A stretch of 64,000 nt of DNA from Aquibacillus halophilus (GTDB lineage: Bacteria > Bacillota > Bacilli > Bacillales > Amphibacillaceae). Both the position numbers and the translations under genes were made by a program. The notes under the pieces are model-generated. The model was not told the origin of the DNA, did not search any database, and worked only from the letters and a program-made list of their open reading frames with translations. Below are positions 18,109 to 27,594 of the stretch, one piece after another. Each line of letters opens with the position of its first letter. Position 1 is the stretch's first letter. The stretch covers positions 162,091 through 226,090 of the forward strand of contig NZ_WJNG01000011.1 of the NCBI RefSeq assembly GCF_009649745.1, given 5' to 3'.

Positions 18109-19788
18109 CTATTTGAAATAATCTGTTACTGCACCTTTAGATGAACAGGAAACATTATGTGCATATTTCCCTAATACACCTTTAGAATATAACGGTCGTG
18201 GCACCCAATTTTTGCGGCGGTTTTCTAGCTCCGCTTCAGGGACATCCATCGTAATTTCTTGCAAATCTGAATCAATGGTGACCAAATCACCCTCTTGTAA
18301 AAGTGCTATTGGTCCTCCCACTTGAGCTTCTGGAGCTATGTGTCCTACCACTAAACCATGAGTACCACCTGAGAATCTTCCATCAGTTAGTAGTGCAACA
18401 CTTTCCCCCATACCTTTACCAACAAGAATCGCTGATATTGACAACATCTCCGGCATACCAGGCCCGCCTTTAGGTCCCACATGACGAATAACTAATACAT
18501 CACCTTCATTAATTTTGTTATTAATAACGGCTGTTGTTGCTTCATCTTCTGTATCAAACACCCGCGCTGGTCCCGTATGACGTTTAACCTTCACACCAGA
18601 AACTTTTGCAACTGCACCACTTGGCGCAAGATTTCCTTTTAAGATAACTAATGGCCCATCTTTCCGTTTTGGATTATCAAACGGTAAAATAATATCCTGT
18701 CCTTCTTGTAAGGAAGGGGCATCCTTTAAATTCTCTGCAATCGTATTTCCTGTTACAGTTAAACAATCACCATGCAAATAACCAGCTTCAAGTAATAGCT
18801 TCATTACTGCAGGAACGCCACCAACTCGATGTAAATCTTCCATTACATATTTACCACTTGGTTTCAAATCTGCAAGATGTGGTACTTTCTTTTGGATACG
18901 GTTAAAGTCATCAATCGTTAAATCAACGTCAACAGCATCTGCAATAGCCAACAAGTGAAGTACCGCATTAGTTGATCCACCTAACACCATAACTAGAGTA
19001 ATTGCATTTTCAAAGGCTTCTTTAGTCATAATGTCCTTCGGATAGATACCTTTTTCTAATAAATTATACACTGCAGCTCCAGCTTTATTACAATCCTCAG
19101 ATTTTAGGCTTGATTCAGCGGGATTGGAAGAGCTACCTGGTAAACTCATACCGAGTGCTTCTGCAGCGGATGCCATTGTATTTGCTGTGTACATACCACC
19201 ACAAGAACCAGCACCTGGACAAGCATGACATTCTATTCCGTGTAGCTGTTCATCGCTAATGTCGCCATTGTTGTGTTTACCTACACCTTCGAACACAGAA
19301 ACAATATCTAATTTATCTCCATTGAGATGGCCTGCTGCGATTGTACCACCATAAACAAAGACAGATGGAACTTCAGCTTGTCCAATCGCAATCAAACATC
19401 CAGGAATATTTTTATCACAGCCACCAATTGCTACAAGGCCATCAAGGTTCTCTGCACCAACTACCGTTTCAATCGAATCTGCAATTACATCTCTACTTGG
19501 TAAAGAATAACGCATTCCTGAAGTACCCATCGAAATACCATCGGATACAGTTATTGTGTTGAAAATTAAAGGTACAGCTCCCGCTTTTCTAGCACCATCC
19601 TTGGCACTTCGAGCTAAATCATCAATATGGATATTACAAGGAGTAACTTCACTCCATGTACTAGCAACACCAATCATTGGTTTTTTAAAATCTTCATCAG
19701 TTACCCCAACAGCACGTAACATAGCGCGGTTTGGAGCTCTTTTTGCATCATCGAATACTTTACTTTTAATACGCAAATCCTTTTTCAT
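18109..19788 (-). CDS. ilvD: Dihydroxy-acid dehydratase IlvD
   Basis: Penultimate step of isoleucine and valine synthesis: it dehydrates 2,3-dihydroxy-3-methylbutanoate or -pentanoate to the 2-oxo acid. Length 559 is standard. Iron-sulfur ligands and active-site stretches are visible: SEVTPCNIH (C51), [10 protein letters not shown] (C124), [16 protein letters not shown] (about 190-205), [10 protein letters not shown], the [11 protein letters not shown] loop and [11 protein letters not shown]. The start is ATG 19788 after AGGAGG. It is a single gene, detached from other ilv genes in this window, with its own promoter candidate. Confidence 0.97.
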   Translation of the reverse strand: MKKDLRIKSKVFDDAKRAPNRAMLRAVGVTDEDFKKPMIGVASTWSEVTPCNIHIDDLARSAKDGARKAGAVPLIFNTITVSDGISMGTSGMRYSLPSRDVIADSIETVVGAENLDGLVAIGGCDKNIPGCLIAIGQAEVPSVFVYGGTIAAGHLNGDKLDIVSVFEGVGKHNNGDISDEQLHGIECHACPGAGSCGGMYTANTMASAAEALGMSLPGSSSNPAESSLKSEDCNKAGAAVYNLLEKGIYPKDIMTKEAFENAITLVMVLGGSTNAVLHLLAIADAVDVDLTIDDFNRIQKKVPHLADLKPSGKYVMEDLHRVGGVPAVMKLLLEAGYLHGDCLTVTGNTIAENLKDAPSLQEGQDIILPFDNPKRKDGPLVILKGNLAPSGAVAKVSGVKVKRHTGPARVFDTEDEATTAVINNKINEGDVLVIRHVGPKGGPGMPEMLSISAILVGKGMGESVALLTDGRFSGGTHGLVVGHIAPEAQVGGPIALLQEGDLVTIDSDLQEITMDVPEAELENRRKNWVPRPLYSKGVLGKYAHNVSCSSKGAVTDYFK

Positions 19789-19820
19789 AAACGATTCCTC
19801 CTGACCATTCTCTTGTAATA

Positions 19821-19849
19821 ACTATAATAGTTAACTAAAAATTGTTCAA
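19821..19849 (-). promoter_or_regulatory. Candidate promoter of ilvD
   Basis: On the minus strand TTGAAC (19844-19849) and TATAGT (19821-19826) are 17 bases apart, 33-61 bases before the ilvD start. A CodY-type operator was looked for and only a poor match (TCTGAA core) was seen near 19865. Confidence 0.6.
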
Positions 19850-20080
19850 TGAATTTGTTAAATTCAGATTTTTAATTTTACCTATTTAAATTTAACACTT
19901 TTAATTATATAAATATACTGTTTTCACCTTAATTTCACATAATAAGTTCTAAAAAGTATGATATATGATATCACAAACAACTTGCACCGTTAAAATCAAT
20001 GTGATATTTTATTTAGCAATACCCTTTTATAAATAATTTATAATTTTATAAAAAATTCACATGTAAAGGAGGTTAAATTG

Positions 20081-20614
20081 ATGAGAAATGTCACCTTAGA
20101 AAAATTATTTACACACCCTATTGCACAAAAGTATTTAGGTAGATCTGGCATTGCTCATGCAATTACTGTAGCTGAAAAAGCTTATATAATTGCTAATTCA
20201 TATAAAGTTGATCCTGATCTAGCTGCAAAGGCTGGGCTCTTACATGATATTGGTCATTATAAATGGTATCGTAATGGTGAATGGGACTATGAATCATATA
20301 AGGAAAATGATATTCATGCCATAAAAGGAGCTGCAAGAGCTCATAAATTGTTAATTCGATCTGGCGAGAATCCGCAAAGCGCCAAAACGATTGCTCTAGC
20401 AATATTGCTACACACTGATTCCTATCTCCCCGATGGAGAACTACAGCTGAATCCATTACAGCTTGTAGTATCTCTAGCTGATGAGGCCGATGAGGAACCA
20501 AGCGGAGCGCATCATTATCGAACTATTGACCAATTTTCTGCACTTGAAAGAATTCAACGATTGGATAGTTTAATTGATAAACCCCAGCAATCAAACCAAG
20601 AAAAGACAAGTTAA
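20081..20614 (+). CDS. HD-domain phosphohydrolase of unknown substrate
   Basis: A protein of 177 residues with a single HD domain. The metal-binding histidine/aspartate residues appear as the early histidine in IAHAITVAEKAY (about 25-36), LLHDIGHY (about 53-60) and AILLHTDSY (about 108-116), with VVSLADEADE supplying the last aspartate. Such domains hydrolyse phosphate esters, often nucleotides. ATG 20081 is chosen because AAAGGAGG (20065-20072) is eight bases upstream; TTG 20078 is only five. It is monocistronic with a terminator downstream. The substrate is not predictable. Confidence 0.8.
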   Translation: MRNVTLEKLFTHPIAQKYLGRSGIAHAITVAEKAYIIANSYKVDPDLAAKAGLLHDIGHYKWYRNGEWDYESYKENDIHAIKGAARAHKLLIRSGENPQSAKTIALAILLHTDSYLPDGELQLNPLQLVVSLADEADEEPSGAHHYRTIDQFSALERIQRLDSLIDKPQQSNQEKTS

Positions 20615-20732
20615 GCCTTTGAATTAAGCAAATGGAGAACCAATCCCCGAAAGCAATAAACTCATCAGACTATCTTTAGAAATATTCATCACCCCATTTA
20701 GAAAAATATGATATCCTAAGTTTACCTAATAT

Positions 20733-20768
20733 AGGCATCCATAGTTTTTAAGGCTATGGATGCCTTTG
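20733..20768 (+). terminator. Terminator after the HD-domain gene
   Basis: AGGCATCCATAG (20733-20744) pairs perfectly with CTATGGATGCCT (20754-20765), followed by TTT. Confidence 0.85.
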
Positions 20769-20791
20769 ATAAATAGTAAGAGGTGCACAGA

Positions 20792-21361
20792 TTGGTGAAA
20801 TTCAATAAAATTCTTCCTATTATCTTTTTATTTATTATTATTGTCGTTGCTTTTTTTATATTTGATAAGTACCGAACTAGAACTGATGTTCCAATGCCGA
20901 CACAACTTGATCCAGTTATCGAAATATATCAAGATAGGCTAATCGCACAGGCGGCAACAAATGGAATAAATATACTCATTACCGATGATTTTAGATCTAT
21001 AGAAGAACAGAACGCCCTTTATGCGAGAGGTAGAACTACAGAGGGTAACATTGTTACTAATGTTCAAGGTGGAGAATCTTACCATAATTATGGTCTGGCC
21101 ATTGATTTTGCTCTACAACTGGAAAATGGCGATGTAATTTGGGATGTTTACTATGACGGAAATAATAATGGTGAATCTGATTGGATGGAAGTAGTAGAAA
21201 TAGCTAAGGAGATGGGATTTGAGTGGGGTGGAGATTGGAAGAATTTCCGTGACTATCCCCACCTACAAATGGACTTTGGTTTAACTATATGGGATTTACA
21301 ACGCGGTAAAAGACCTGAGGACACTATTGTCTATCGAAATCTTATTGAAAGCGGGGAATAA
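20792..21361 (+). CDS. Membrane-anchored M15 peptidase (peptidoglycan hydrolase, CwlK/VanY-like)
   Basis: A cell-wall peptidase of 189 residues. A short basic N-terminus and one hydrophobic helix (ILPIIFLFIIIVVAFFIF) anchor it, and the rest is extracellular. The M15 motifs are DDFRSIEEQNALYARGR, then the zinc ligands in SYHNYGLAIDFAL (His and Asp of SxHxxGxAxD) and DYPHLQMDF (final His). The family cuts the L-Ala-D-Glu bond or trims the terminal D-Ala of peptidoglycan stem peptides. TTG 20792 is preferred (AAGAGGT seven bases upstream); GTG 20795 is possible and GTG 20783 overlaps the binding site. It is a single gene. Confidence 0.85.
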   Translation: MVKFNKILPIIFLFIIIVVAFFIFDKYRTRTDVPMPTQLDPVIEIYQDRLIAQAATNGINILITDDFRSIEEQNALYARGRTTEGNIVTNVQGGESYHNYGLAIDFALQLENGDVIWDVYYDGNNNGESDWMEVVEIAKEMGFEWGGDWKNFRDYPHLQMDFGLTIWDLQRGKRPEDTIVYRNLIESGE

Positions 21362-21495
21362 TCCCTGCTTTCATTTTTCAATTCAATAAACTACCTTACT
21401 GAAAACTTGTACTTCTATATATTTCTTCACACTGTAAAAGGAATCTAACATTGTCTTAATGGCTTCAAACTATTATCTTTAGTTTATCCCATTCA

Positions 21496-22080
21496 CTATA
21501 CCTGTTCATTATATGCCTGACTTGTAAAGTCATCATCTAGTTTACTAAATTTACTTAAAAGAACTAAGAACACAACCTCCATTGCTAACATAACGATCAG
21601 AGCAAACACCATAAACGCCACCATACCGGATTCATTCATTGTAAATGCTTGCAATAAATGACCCACCAACATGATTATCATATAAACTTTAAATGTATTG
21701 AGAGTTCTATGATAAAGGTTGTTATCAGCACTTGCTTGTGCTATTTCTAGCATAAATTTGAATACATAGAAAACGAGTACTAATTTGATAAGCTCAAGCG
21801 CAACCATATACAATGACAGGCCACTAAATATATCTACTTGCCCTATTGTTTCATTCATATTACTTTGGTTAATGAAAACAGTCGGAATCGAGAAAATTAT
21901 GAGAAACCCTGCTATATTACTAGCCTTTTTTCCAACCGGATAATCTTTAATTAGCCATGTAAGACCCGATAAAATTAAATAATACCCTACTGGATCGGGA
22001 AATATATCAATAACTAGAATATGGATTTCTAATAGTACCAAGAGGAAACCCCAAAACAGCCTTTTGAAAGCAAACTTCAT
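21496..22080 (-). CDS. Unrecognised membrane protein (194 aa), second gene of a pair
   Basis: Five or six hydrophobic helices: about residues 8-25, 32-45, 56-68, 84-112, 130-147 and 152-172. No known domain was recognised. The first residues (MKFAFKRLFWGFLLVLLE) and the helix after a proline/glycine turn (FPDPVGYYLILSGL) have the look of a small integral protein rather than a transporter with conserved charges. Its ATG overlaps the stop of the preceding gene by four bases (ATGA), so the two are translated together and probably interact. Function unknown. Confidence 0.75.
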   Translation of the reverse strand: MKFAFKRLFWGFLLVLLEIHILVIDIFPDPVGYYLILSGLTWLIKDYPVGKKASNIAGFLIIFSIPTVFINQSNMNETIGQVDIFSGLSLYMVALELIKLVLVFYVFKFMLEIAQASADNNLYHRTLNTFKVYMIIMLVGHLLQAFTMNESGMVAFMVFALIVMLAMEVVFLVLLSKFSKLDDDFTSQAYNEQV

Positions 22081-23012
22081 CTCATATTCCCTCCTTTTGT
22101 TTCGATGATTGCGTCAAGATCATTTTCATCTAAGTATGGTTGATCATTAATTGGAACTCCACTTACAAAAGGCTGCCCATCATCTCTTGTTCCACTAATT
22201 TGGATATCAAATTGATAATAGCTAGTTCTATTAGAATCGAACTGCATATACAAACCCATAAAATCATTTTTAGCTAGATCAAATGGAAACATAATTGCTT
22301 CAACGGTTGGTGCTTGTAATTCTTCCCATGGTAAATCCAATGCCTGATTAACTCCAGGACTACTAATCATCTTATTTGAGTTCGCTTCATTGAGCCCTAC
22401 CTTAATCGAAACATCATCTGTCAATCTATCAAAGGGGACCGATATGTCTTGTATCCTAATAGGTTGGTTGGCAACCATTGATACAGCGCTTCGATGTTGA
22501 TTGCTCGAACCACCCGATCTTGTGTCTAGCACTAAGGGCTGATTGTGATGGGATTGGATAACTACTTCACCTATATTTGCGTTGATATGTTCACCATTGG
22601 AAAAATAAACATCCATAGTATTAAAGGACCAGGCTTCATCATTTTCGTTAACAACTTTATCCATATCATTACGAATGGTTACCGTAACCTCCATTAAGTA
22701 GTGATGAGTAAACTCCTGCCGGTAATTTATCTGAGGCTGATTGTTATTAAACATCGTAAATCCAACATTATTTGAGACTGGGTATGCTTCGATTCCATTC
22801 ATTTCTATGTAATTAACTTCCATCGGATTTTGTTTATTTGCTAAATAATAAAATGTTAATGGTATTTCTTGCACTGCTTCGGAATGATACATTTGATAAT
22901 AATGGTCTAAAAAAATTGGTTCATCTAGCTGCTGTGATTGAAAGTATAAATAGTTACCAAACCAACTCATGATAATTACAGTTATTCCTGCCCATAAAAA
23001 CCTTTCCCTCAT
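22077..23012 (-). CDS. Unrecognised anchored extracellular protein (311 aa), first gene of a pair
   Basis: One N-terminal membrane helix (residues 5-23, LWAGITVIIMSWFGNYLYF) is followed by about 285 residues likely outside the membrane. The outside part is rich in beta-strand-like patterns and Asn/Gln, with no cysteine pairs and no enzymatic motif; a strand-rich adhesion- or chaperone-like domain is possible. The start is ATG 23012 after GGGAG. It is translationally coupled to the multi-helix protein encoded downstream, which suggests a two-component membrane complex. No family recognised. Confidence 0.75.
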   Translation of the reverse strand: MRERFLWAGITVIIMSWFGNYLYFQSQQLDEPIFLDHYYQMYHSEAVQEIPLTFYYLANKQNPMEVNYIEMNGIEAYPVSNNVGFTMFNNNQPQINYRQEFTHHYLMEVTVTIRNDMDKVVNENDEAWSFNTMDVYFSNGEHINANIGEVVIQSHHNQPLVLDTRSGGSSNQHRSAVSMVANQPIRIQDISVPFDRLTDDVSIKVGLNEANSNKMISSPGVNQALDLPWEELQAPTVEAIMFPFDLAKNDFMGLYMQFDSNRTSYYQFDIQISGTRDDGQPFVSGVPINDQPYLDENDLDAIIETKGGNMR

Positions 23013-23106
23013 ACATGATCTCCCGCTTCCCCCGATAAAATAGTATACAATTATCTTACCATATGAGACTAAGAGACTTCATAAGAAAAATTGATATTTT
23101 CGAGCA

Positions 23107-23141
23107 CAAAAACCCGAATGACATTGGTCATCGGGTTTTTG
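23107..23141 (-). terminator. Terminator of the siderophore-binding protein gene
   Basis: CAAAAACCCGA with TGAC (from 23107) pairs with GGTCA and TCGGGTTTTTG (to 23141); T-rich on the minus-strand exit. It lies about 130 bases after the stop at 23273; the sequence between carries no gene. Confidence 0.75.
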
Positions 23142-23272
23142 TTTGTTACACATATTATTCTTTAATTGTTTGATAGATTAGATCTAATCTAATAACTAAT
23201 TGCTGTTCTACCGAGATTGGCTGCTTCACCTAAATCACGTTGAACATTCCTAGCACCTTCCACCATGTTTCC

Positions 23273-24280
23273 CTACTCAGTTAAATCGGCTAACATGTCA
23301 TCTATCATTTGTGTATTAGCGATAGGACCGGTGTATAGCCAGCTAGTTGTTGATTCGTATTCGTAGATATTATCGTTTTTTACTGCAGGGATGTTTTTCC
23401 AAATATCCTGCTGAAGCATTTCAGAACCAGTTCCTTTATCACTATTAATTAGGAAAATATGATCTGCATCTAATTCTGCTAGCTTCTCTAGCGAAATTTC
23501 TGACCAGTTTGCTTCTGAGCTTGCAGATATCTCTGTGACCACATTTGGTGTTGATAACCCTAAATCACCGTATAGTACATCTCCACTAGATAGATTTTCA
23601 CTTACGATATAGAAGGTATTGCTAACTAGCCATAATGCAGCTACGGATTCATCACCGATTGCAGCTTGGATTTCTTCTTTAGCGTCAGTGGCTTTTTCTT
23701 CATAATCAGCTAGTACCTGCTCCGCTTTTTCTTCTTGGCCAAATATTTTACCTACTTCTAACAATTCATCGCGCCAATCATTGTTTTCCTCGGATCCGAT
23801 CACATATGTCGGAGCAATTCTATTATACTGGTCGTATTTATTACCTTCTACCATTCCTGCAGAGTCCATGATAATTAGATCTGGATCAAAACTTGTTACC
23901 GCTTCTAATGGAAGATCATAAGGAATTGTTGGAACATCCGCTAAGGAACCCTCCAAATAATTTTGAATACTTGCTCCATCACCAACAGACCATTGTGCTA
24001 CCGGAGTAATGCCTAACGCTACTAAGTAATCTTCTAGATAAGAAGCAATTACGCGCTCAGGCTCTGCCGGGATTGTTACTTCATTACCCATTGCATCAGT
24101 CAACGTCCGCTCCATTGCTTCCGTTTCCTCTTCTGTGTCTTGGTCATCGTTAGTTGCCGTTTCTTCATTATTAGTCTCATCAGTTTGTTCGGCATTTTCT
24201 TCGTCTTCATTTCCGCATGCCGCTAATAATAGAACGAATACCAACAAACTCATTAATATGTAAAACTTATTATTTTTCAT
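23273..24280 (-). CDS. Iron-siderophore binding lipoprotein (YfiY/FeuA type)
   Basis: An extracellular ferric-siderophore receptor of 335 residues. It has a lipobox signal (LLLAAC), an acidic Glu/Asp/Asn linker to about residue 55, then a Peripla_BP_2 (class III) domain with TLTDAMGNEVTIPAEPERVI, FDPDLIIMDSAG, a long connecting helix around 190-210 and NIPAVKNDNIYEY near the end. The start is ATG 24280 after AAAGGGG. It is transcribed away from two FecCD permeases, with two Fur boxes between. The layout resembles yfiY - yfiZ - yfhA of Bacillus subtilis, a hydroxamate/carboxylate siderophore system; the exact ligand is not known. Confidence 0.88.
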   Translation of the reverse strand: MKNNKFYILMSLLVFVLLLAACGNEDEENAEQTDETNNEETATNDDQDTEEETEAMERTLTDAMGNEVTIPAEPERVIASYLEDYLVALGITPVAQWSVGDGASIQNYLEGSLADVPTIPYDLPLEAVTSFDPDLIIMDSAGMVEGNKYDQYNRIAPTYVIGSEENNDWRDELLEVGKIFGQEEKAEQVLADYEEKATDAKEEIQAAIGDESVAALWLVSNTFYIVSENLSSGDVLYGDLGLSTPNVVTEISASSEANWSEISLEKLAELDADHIFLINSDKGTGSEMLQQDIWKNIPAVKNDNIYEYESTTSWLYTGPIANTQMIDDMLADLTE

Positions 24281-24320
24281 CTTAGATTATCCCCTTTATC
24301 TTTTTCTCTAACTTACCAAA

Positions 24321-24335
24321 TGATAACAATTATCA
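24321..24335. promoter_or_regulatory. Fur box upstream of the siderophore-binding protein
   Basis: TGATAACAATTATCA matches the 7-1-7 Fur consensus (TGATAATnATTATCA) at all but one position. It sits 41 bases upstream of the leftward gene, so iron would repress that gene. Confidence 0.88.
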
Positions 24336-24405
24336 TTATCAATTGCAACACCTATATTTTCCTTTTGATAGGATTGATTGCTCCTTCCACCCTTTTATAC
24401 TATAA

Positions 24406-24420
24406 TGATAATGATTCTCA
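24406..24420. promoter_or_regulatory. Fur box upstream of the FecCD permease operon
   Basis: TGATAATGATTCTCA matches the 7-1-7 Fur consensus with one mismatch. It is about 30 bases upstream of the permease start at 24451 and overlaps a likely -10 (TATAAT, 24401-24406). Confidence 0.88.
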
Positions 24421-24450
24421 ATCATGGACTCTATTAGGAGAAATACAATT

Positions 24451-25488
24451 ATGGCTAATCCAACATCAGAACATTTACATACAAAACCTACTTCAAGACC
24501 AATTATTGCGACAGTGATTTTATTTGGAGGATTGGCTGTTTTAGTATTATCTATTGGACTTTCGATTTTGTACGGCGCTGCCGACATTGATTTTATAACC
24601 ATTTGGCATAGCCTTACCCAGTTCGACCCCAGTTCTACCTCCCATCAAATCATTAGAGGGCTTCGTATTCCGCGAGCGCTTGCTGCCGCCTTAATCGGTG
24701 CAGGTCTCGCCATGTCTGGGACACTCATGCAAGGAATGACTCGTAATCCGCTTGCCTCTCCTTCCATTATGGGTGTGACCGCTGGTTCTTCTTTTATGAT
24801 GGCCATCGCACTTGTCGTTATGCCACAAGCATCTAATTTTATCATGATGCTCTGGGCGTTTGTTGGCGCAGGTATCGGAGTTGTCATTGTATTTGGGATA
24901 GGCTCCATTTCAAAAACTGGTTTGACACCGGTAAAGCTAGCCCTAGCCGGAACAGCTGTTACTGCCCTACTAAGCTCCTTATCGAATGCGATCGCCATCC
25001 ATTTTAATGTTGCGAAGGATATTAGCTTTTGGTATGCAGGAGGTGTTTCGAGTGTACAATGGATGCACGTTCAAATCCTTGCACCAGTTTTACTGATTGG
25101 GTTTGTCATCGCCTTACTGCTAGCCAACTCAATCACTGTACTAAACTTAGGTGATGATGTTGCTAAAGGGCTAGGACAACGGACCTTTTTTGTGAAATTT
25201 ACAGGTACGCTCGTGGTTTTATTACTGACAGGGGCCGCTGTATCAGTAGCTGGAACGATTGGTTTTATTGGGCTAGTCATCCCTCATATTACTCGCTTTC
25301 TTGTCGGTGTCGATTACCGTTGGATTGTTCCTTGTTCCGCTGTGTTAGGTGCACTATTATTAGTCATTGCGGACACGGCATCGAGAATGATAAATCCTCC
25401 ATTTGAAACACCGGTAGGAACAGTGACAGCTTTAGTCGGTGTCCCTTTCTTCCTCTATTTGGCACGACGTGAAGGGAGAGGGATGTAA
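24451..25488 (+). CDS. Iron-siderophore ABC importer, FecCD permease 1
   Basis: A membrane subunit of 345 residues with about nine to ten helices. FecCD landmarks are LRIPRALAAALIGAGLAMSG, GMTRNPLASPSIMGVTAGSS, LNLGDDVAKGLGQR and the coupling region GTIGFIGLVIPHITRFLVG, which contacts the ATPase. ATG 24451 is chosen for AGGAG ten bases upstream; the in-frame ATG at 24424 has none. The stop overlaps the next start (TAATG at 25486-25490). No ATPase gene is present in the locus. Confidence 0.92.
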   Translation: MANPTSEHLHTKPTSRPIIATVILFGGLAVLVLSIGLSILYGAADIDFITIWHSLTQFDPSSTSHQIIRGLRIPRALAAALIGAGLAMSGTLMQGMTRNPLASPSIMGVTAGSSFMMAIALVVMPQASNFIMMLWAFVGAGIGVVIVFGIGSISKTGLTPVKLALAGTAVTALLSSLSNAIAIHFNVAKDISFWYAGGVSSVQWMHVQILAPVLLIGFVIALLLANSITVLNLGDDVAKGLGQRTFFVKFTGTLVVLLLTGAAVSVAGTIGFIGLVIPHITRFLVGVDYRWIVPCSAVLGALLLVIADTASRMINPPFETPVGTVTALVGVPFFLYLARREGRGM

Positions 25489-26504
25489 TGAAAACTAGGA
25501 CAGTTGGAACCAAAAGAATGTTAATTGTAGCCAGTATTTTAATTACAGTCATTATAGGAACATTCTTACTTAACCTGAATCTAGGTGTCGTTTCGATTTC
25601 ACCGATAAATGTTTTAAAGACGTTATTTGGTCAAGGCAGTGAACAAGAAAGCATGGTGCTTTTTCACTTCCGGCTACCTCGCATTGTGATAGCAATTCTA
25701 ATCGGAGCTGCAATGGCGATATCTGGTGCAATTTTACAAAGTGTAACTCATAATGAATTAGCTGACCCTGGCATTATCGGAATTAATGCCGGAGCGGGTT
25801 TTGCAGTCGTTTTGTACATTTACTTGTTCCAAAATAACATGGCCGAAGTATCCTCCCTTTCCGTGTTTCTATTACCACTCACCGCTCTTTCCGGTGCGTT
25901 GGTTGCAGCCTTATTAGTTTATCTGATTTCATGGAAGAACGGCATCACACCGATCCGCTTGATTTTAGTAGGTATTGGGATTAATAGTGCATTTGCCGCT
26001 TTAATTATTATGTTTCAGCTAAAAATGGACCCAAATGATTTTACCCGTGCAACAGTATGGCTATCTGGAGATATATCTGGAATCGACTGGACCTATGTCC
26101 TGGCACTATTGCCATGGGTCTTAATCCTTATTCCTTTGGCGATGTATCAATCAAATGTCTTGAACACCTTACAATTAGGTGATGATATTGCTAAAGGACT
26201 CGGAACAAATGTGGAACGACATCGATTGTTTCTACTCTTAATTGCAGTAGCACTAGCTGGGGCAAGTGTAGCTGTCGGGGGTGGCATCGCCTTTGTCGGG
26301 TTGGTCACACCGCATTTATCGAAAAAATTAATCGGGCCTAACCATATATTATTTCTACCGATTACAGCATTAATGGGAGCATTGTTACTGTTAGTGTCAG
26401 ACACGATTGGTCGGAATATTCTAGCACCATCGGAAATTCCAGTTGGACTGGTTGTGTCACTGGTTGGCGGCAGTTATTTCATTTATTTGTTAATGAAGAG
26501 TTAA
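25488..26504 (+). CDS. Iron-siderophore ABC importer, FecCD permease 2
   Basis: Second membrane half, 338 residues, same architecture as its neighbour: FRLPRIVIAILIGAAMAISG, SVTHNELADPGIIGINAGAG, LQLGDDIAKGLGTN and GGIAFVGLVTPHLSKKLIG. The two probably form the heterodimeric channel for one binding protein. Its ATG shares a base with the preceding stop, so translation is coupled. A flavoprotein gene follows 22 bases downstream in the same operon. Confidence 0.92.
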   Translation: MKTRTVGTKRMLIVASILITVIIGTFLLNLNLGVVSISPINVLKTLFGQGSEQESMVLFHFRLPRIVIAILIGAAMAISGAILQSVTHNELADPGIIGINAGAGFAVVLYIYLFQNNMAEVSSLSVFLLPLTALSGALVAALLVYLISWKNGITPIRLILVGIGINSAFAALIIMFQLKMDPNDFTRATVWLSGDISGIDWTYVLALLPWVLILIPLAMYQSNVLNTLQLGDDIAKGLGTNVERHRLFLLLIAVALAGASVAVGGGIAFVGLVTPHLSKKLIGPNHILFLPITALMGALLLLVSDTIGRNILAPSEIPVGLVVSLVGGSYFIYLLMKS

Positions 26505-26526
26505 ATAACGGAAGAGAGGATTGTAT

Positions 26527-27522
26527 ATGGAGGAGAACAGCAAAATATATGATGTAATTATCATTGGTGGGGGAACCACGGGGTTATTTACCGCATTTTA
26601 TTGCGGAATGCGTGATATGACAACAAAAATCATTGAATCTGACTCAAGGCTAGGTGGAAAAGTGGCAAAGTTTCTTCCAGAGAAAATGATCTATGATATT
26701 GGAGGAATCCCTAAAATCACCGGGGATAATTTATTAGCACAAATGGAAGAACAAGCATACATGCATCAACCCAAGATTGTTTATAACGAATGGATTGAAG
26801 AGGTAACGAAAAACGAAGATGGTATCTTTTCATTGGCTTCAACAGAAGGGACTGTTCATCTTGCTAAAACCGTTATCGTTGCAACAGGAACTGGAAGATT
26901 CGATCCTGTGCAACCAGACCTAGCTAATATCAGCATGTACACAGATAAAACTCATCATTATACGATGCACAACCCACAGCAATATGCCGGAAAACAAGTG
27001 ATGCTTAACTCCAATACGAGAATTGGTATTGATTGGGCACTTACATTAGAGAGCATTGCTGAGAAAGTTTATCTAGTTAATAGTAAGAAAACCTTTCAAC
27101 ATGCAGCAGATGTTGAATTAGAACGTTTGCGTGATTCTTCTGTTATTGTCAAACTAAACAGCGACCTGCAACAACTTCATGGGGAAGATGGTTGGCTGGA
27201 AAGTATAACGATTAAATCTAAGGATGTTGAAGAGAGAATCAAAGTAGATCATTTACTTACGTATAATGGGCTTAAAATGAATCAAACACCTTTCGATAAC
27301 TGGGGATTGGAGACAGATAGTAACAGAGTGGTTGTCGATCACCAAATGGCGACAAATATAGACGGGATATTCGCTGCAGGAGACGCAACAGCCTATCCAG
27401 GAAAGACCATGCTAATCGCATCCGGCTATACCGAAGGACTAACAGCCGTTAATAGTGCAAAAAAATATATCAACCCAAAAGCGCCAGCTCAAGTGTATAG
27501 CACTGTGATCTACCGAAAATAG
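26527..27522 (+). CDS. Ferredoxin-NADP reductase type 2-like flavoprotein with altered NAD(P) motif
   Basis: A protein of 331 residues with the two-domain thioredoxin-reductase-like fold of YcgT/YumC. The FAD site is intact: VIIIGGGTTGLFTAFYCGMR (about 11-30), YDIGGIPKITG, ATGTG and DGIFAAGDATAYPGK (about 280-294). The second dinucleotide site, normally GGGDSAVDWAL followed by an HRR phosphate clamp, reads LNSNTRIGIDWAL and VNSKKTFQHA, so the usual NADPH contacts are missing. It is in an operon with siderophore permeases, so a reductive iron-release role is likely. ATG 26527 is chosen, with AGAGAGGA upstream; TTG 26521 is closer to the site. The electron donor may not be NADPH. Confidence 0.85.
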   Translation: MEENSKIYDVIIIGGGTTGLFTAFYCGMRDMTTKIIESDSRLGGKVAKFLPEKMIYDIGGIPKITGDNLLAQMEEQAYMHQPKIVYNEWIEEVTKNEDGIFSLASTEGTVHLAKTVIVATGTGRFDPVQPDLANISMYTDKTHHYTMHNPQQYAGKQVMLNSNTRIGIDWALTLESIAEKVYLVNSKKTFQHAADVELERLRDSSVIVKLNSDLQQLHGEDGWLESITIKSKDVEERIKVDHLLTYNGLKMNQTPFDNWGLETDSNRVVVDHQMATNIDGIFAAGDATAYPGKTMLIASGYTEGLTAVNSAKKYINPKAPAQVYSTVIYRK

Positions 27523-27545
27523 GTGGTGCATCATCACTGAAAAGA

Positions 27546-27594
27546 AGGTGTCAGGTACAACTAAAGGATGCTTCATTTTGTGCCTGACACTTTT
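27546..27594 (+). terminator. Terminator-like hairpin with a GTGTCAGG repeat motif
   Basis: GTGTCAGGTACAA (27549-27561) pairs with TTGTGCCTGACAC (27579-27591), one mismatch, followed by TTTT. It ends the iron operon. GTGTCAGGCAC-type palindromes recur widely in Bacillaceae genomes, so this may be a dispersed repeat serving as a terminator. The remaining 190 bases to 27785 show nothing recognised. Confidence 0.7.

Noticed and set aside
19857..19880. CodY operator upstream of ilvD
   Set aside because: Only the TCTGAA core fits; about six of fifteen positions differ from the consensus.
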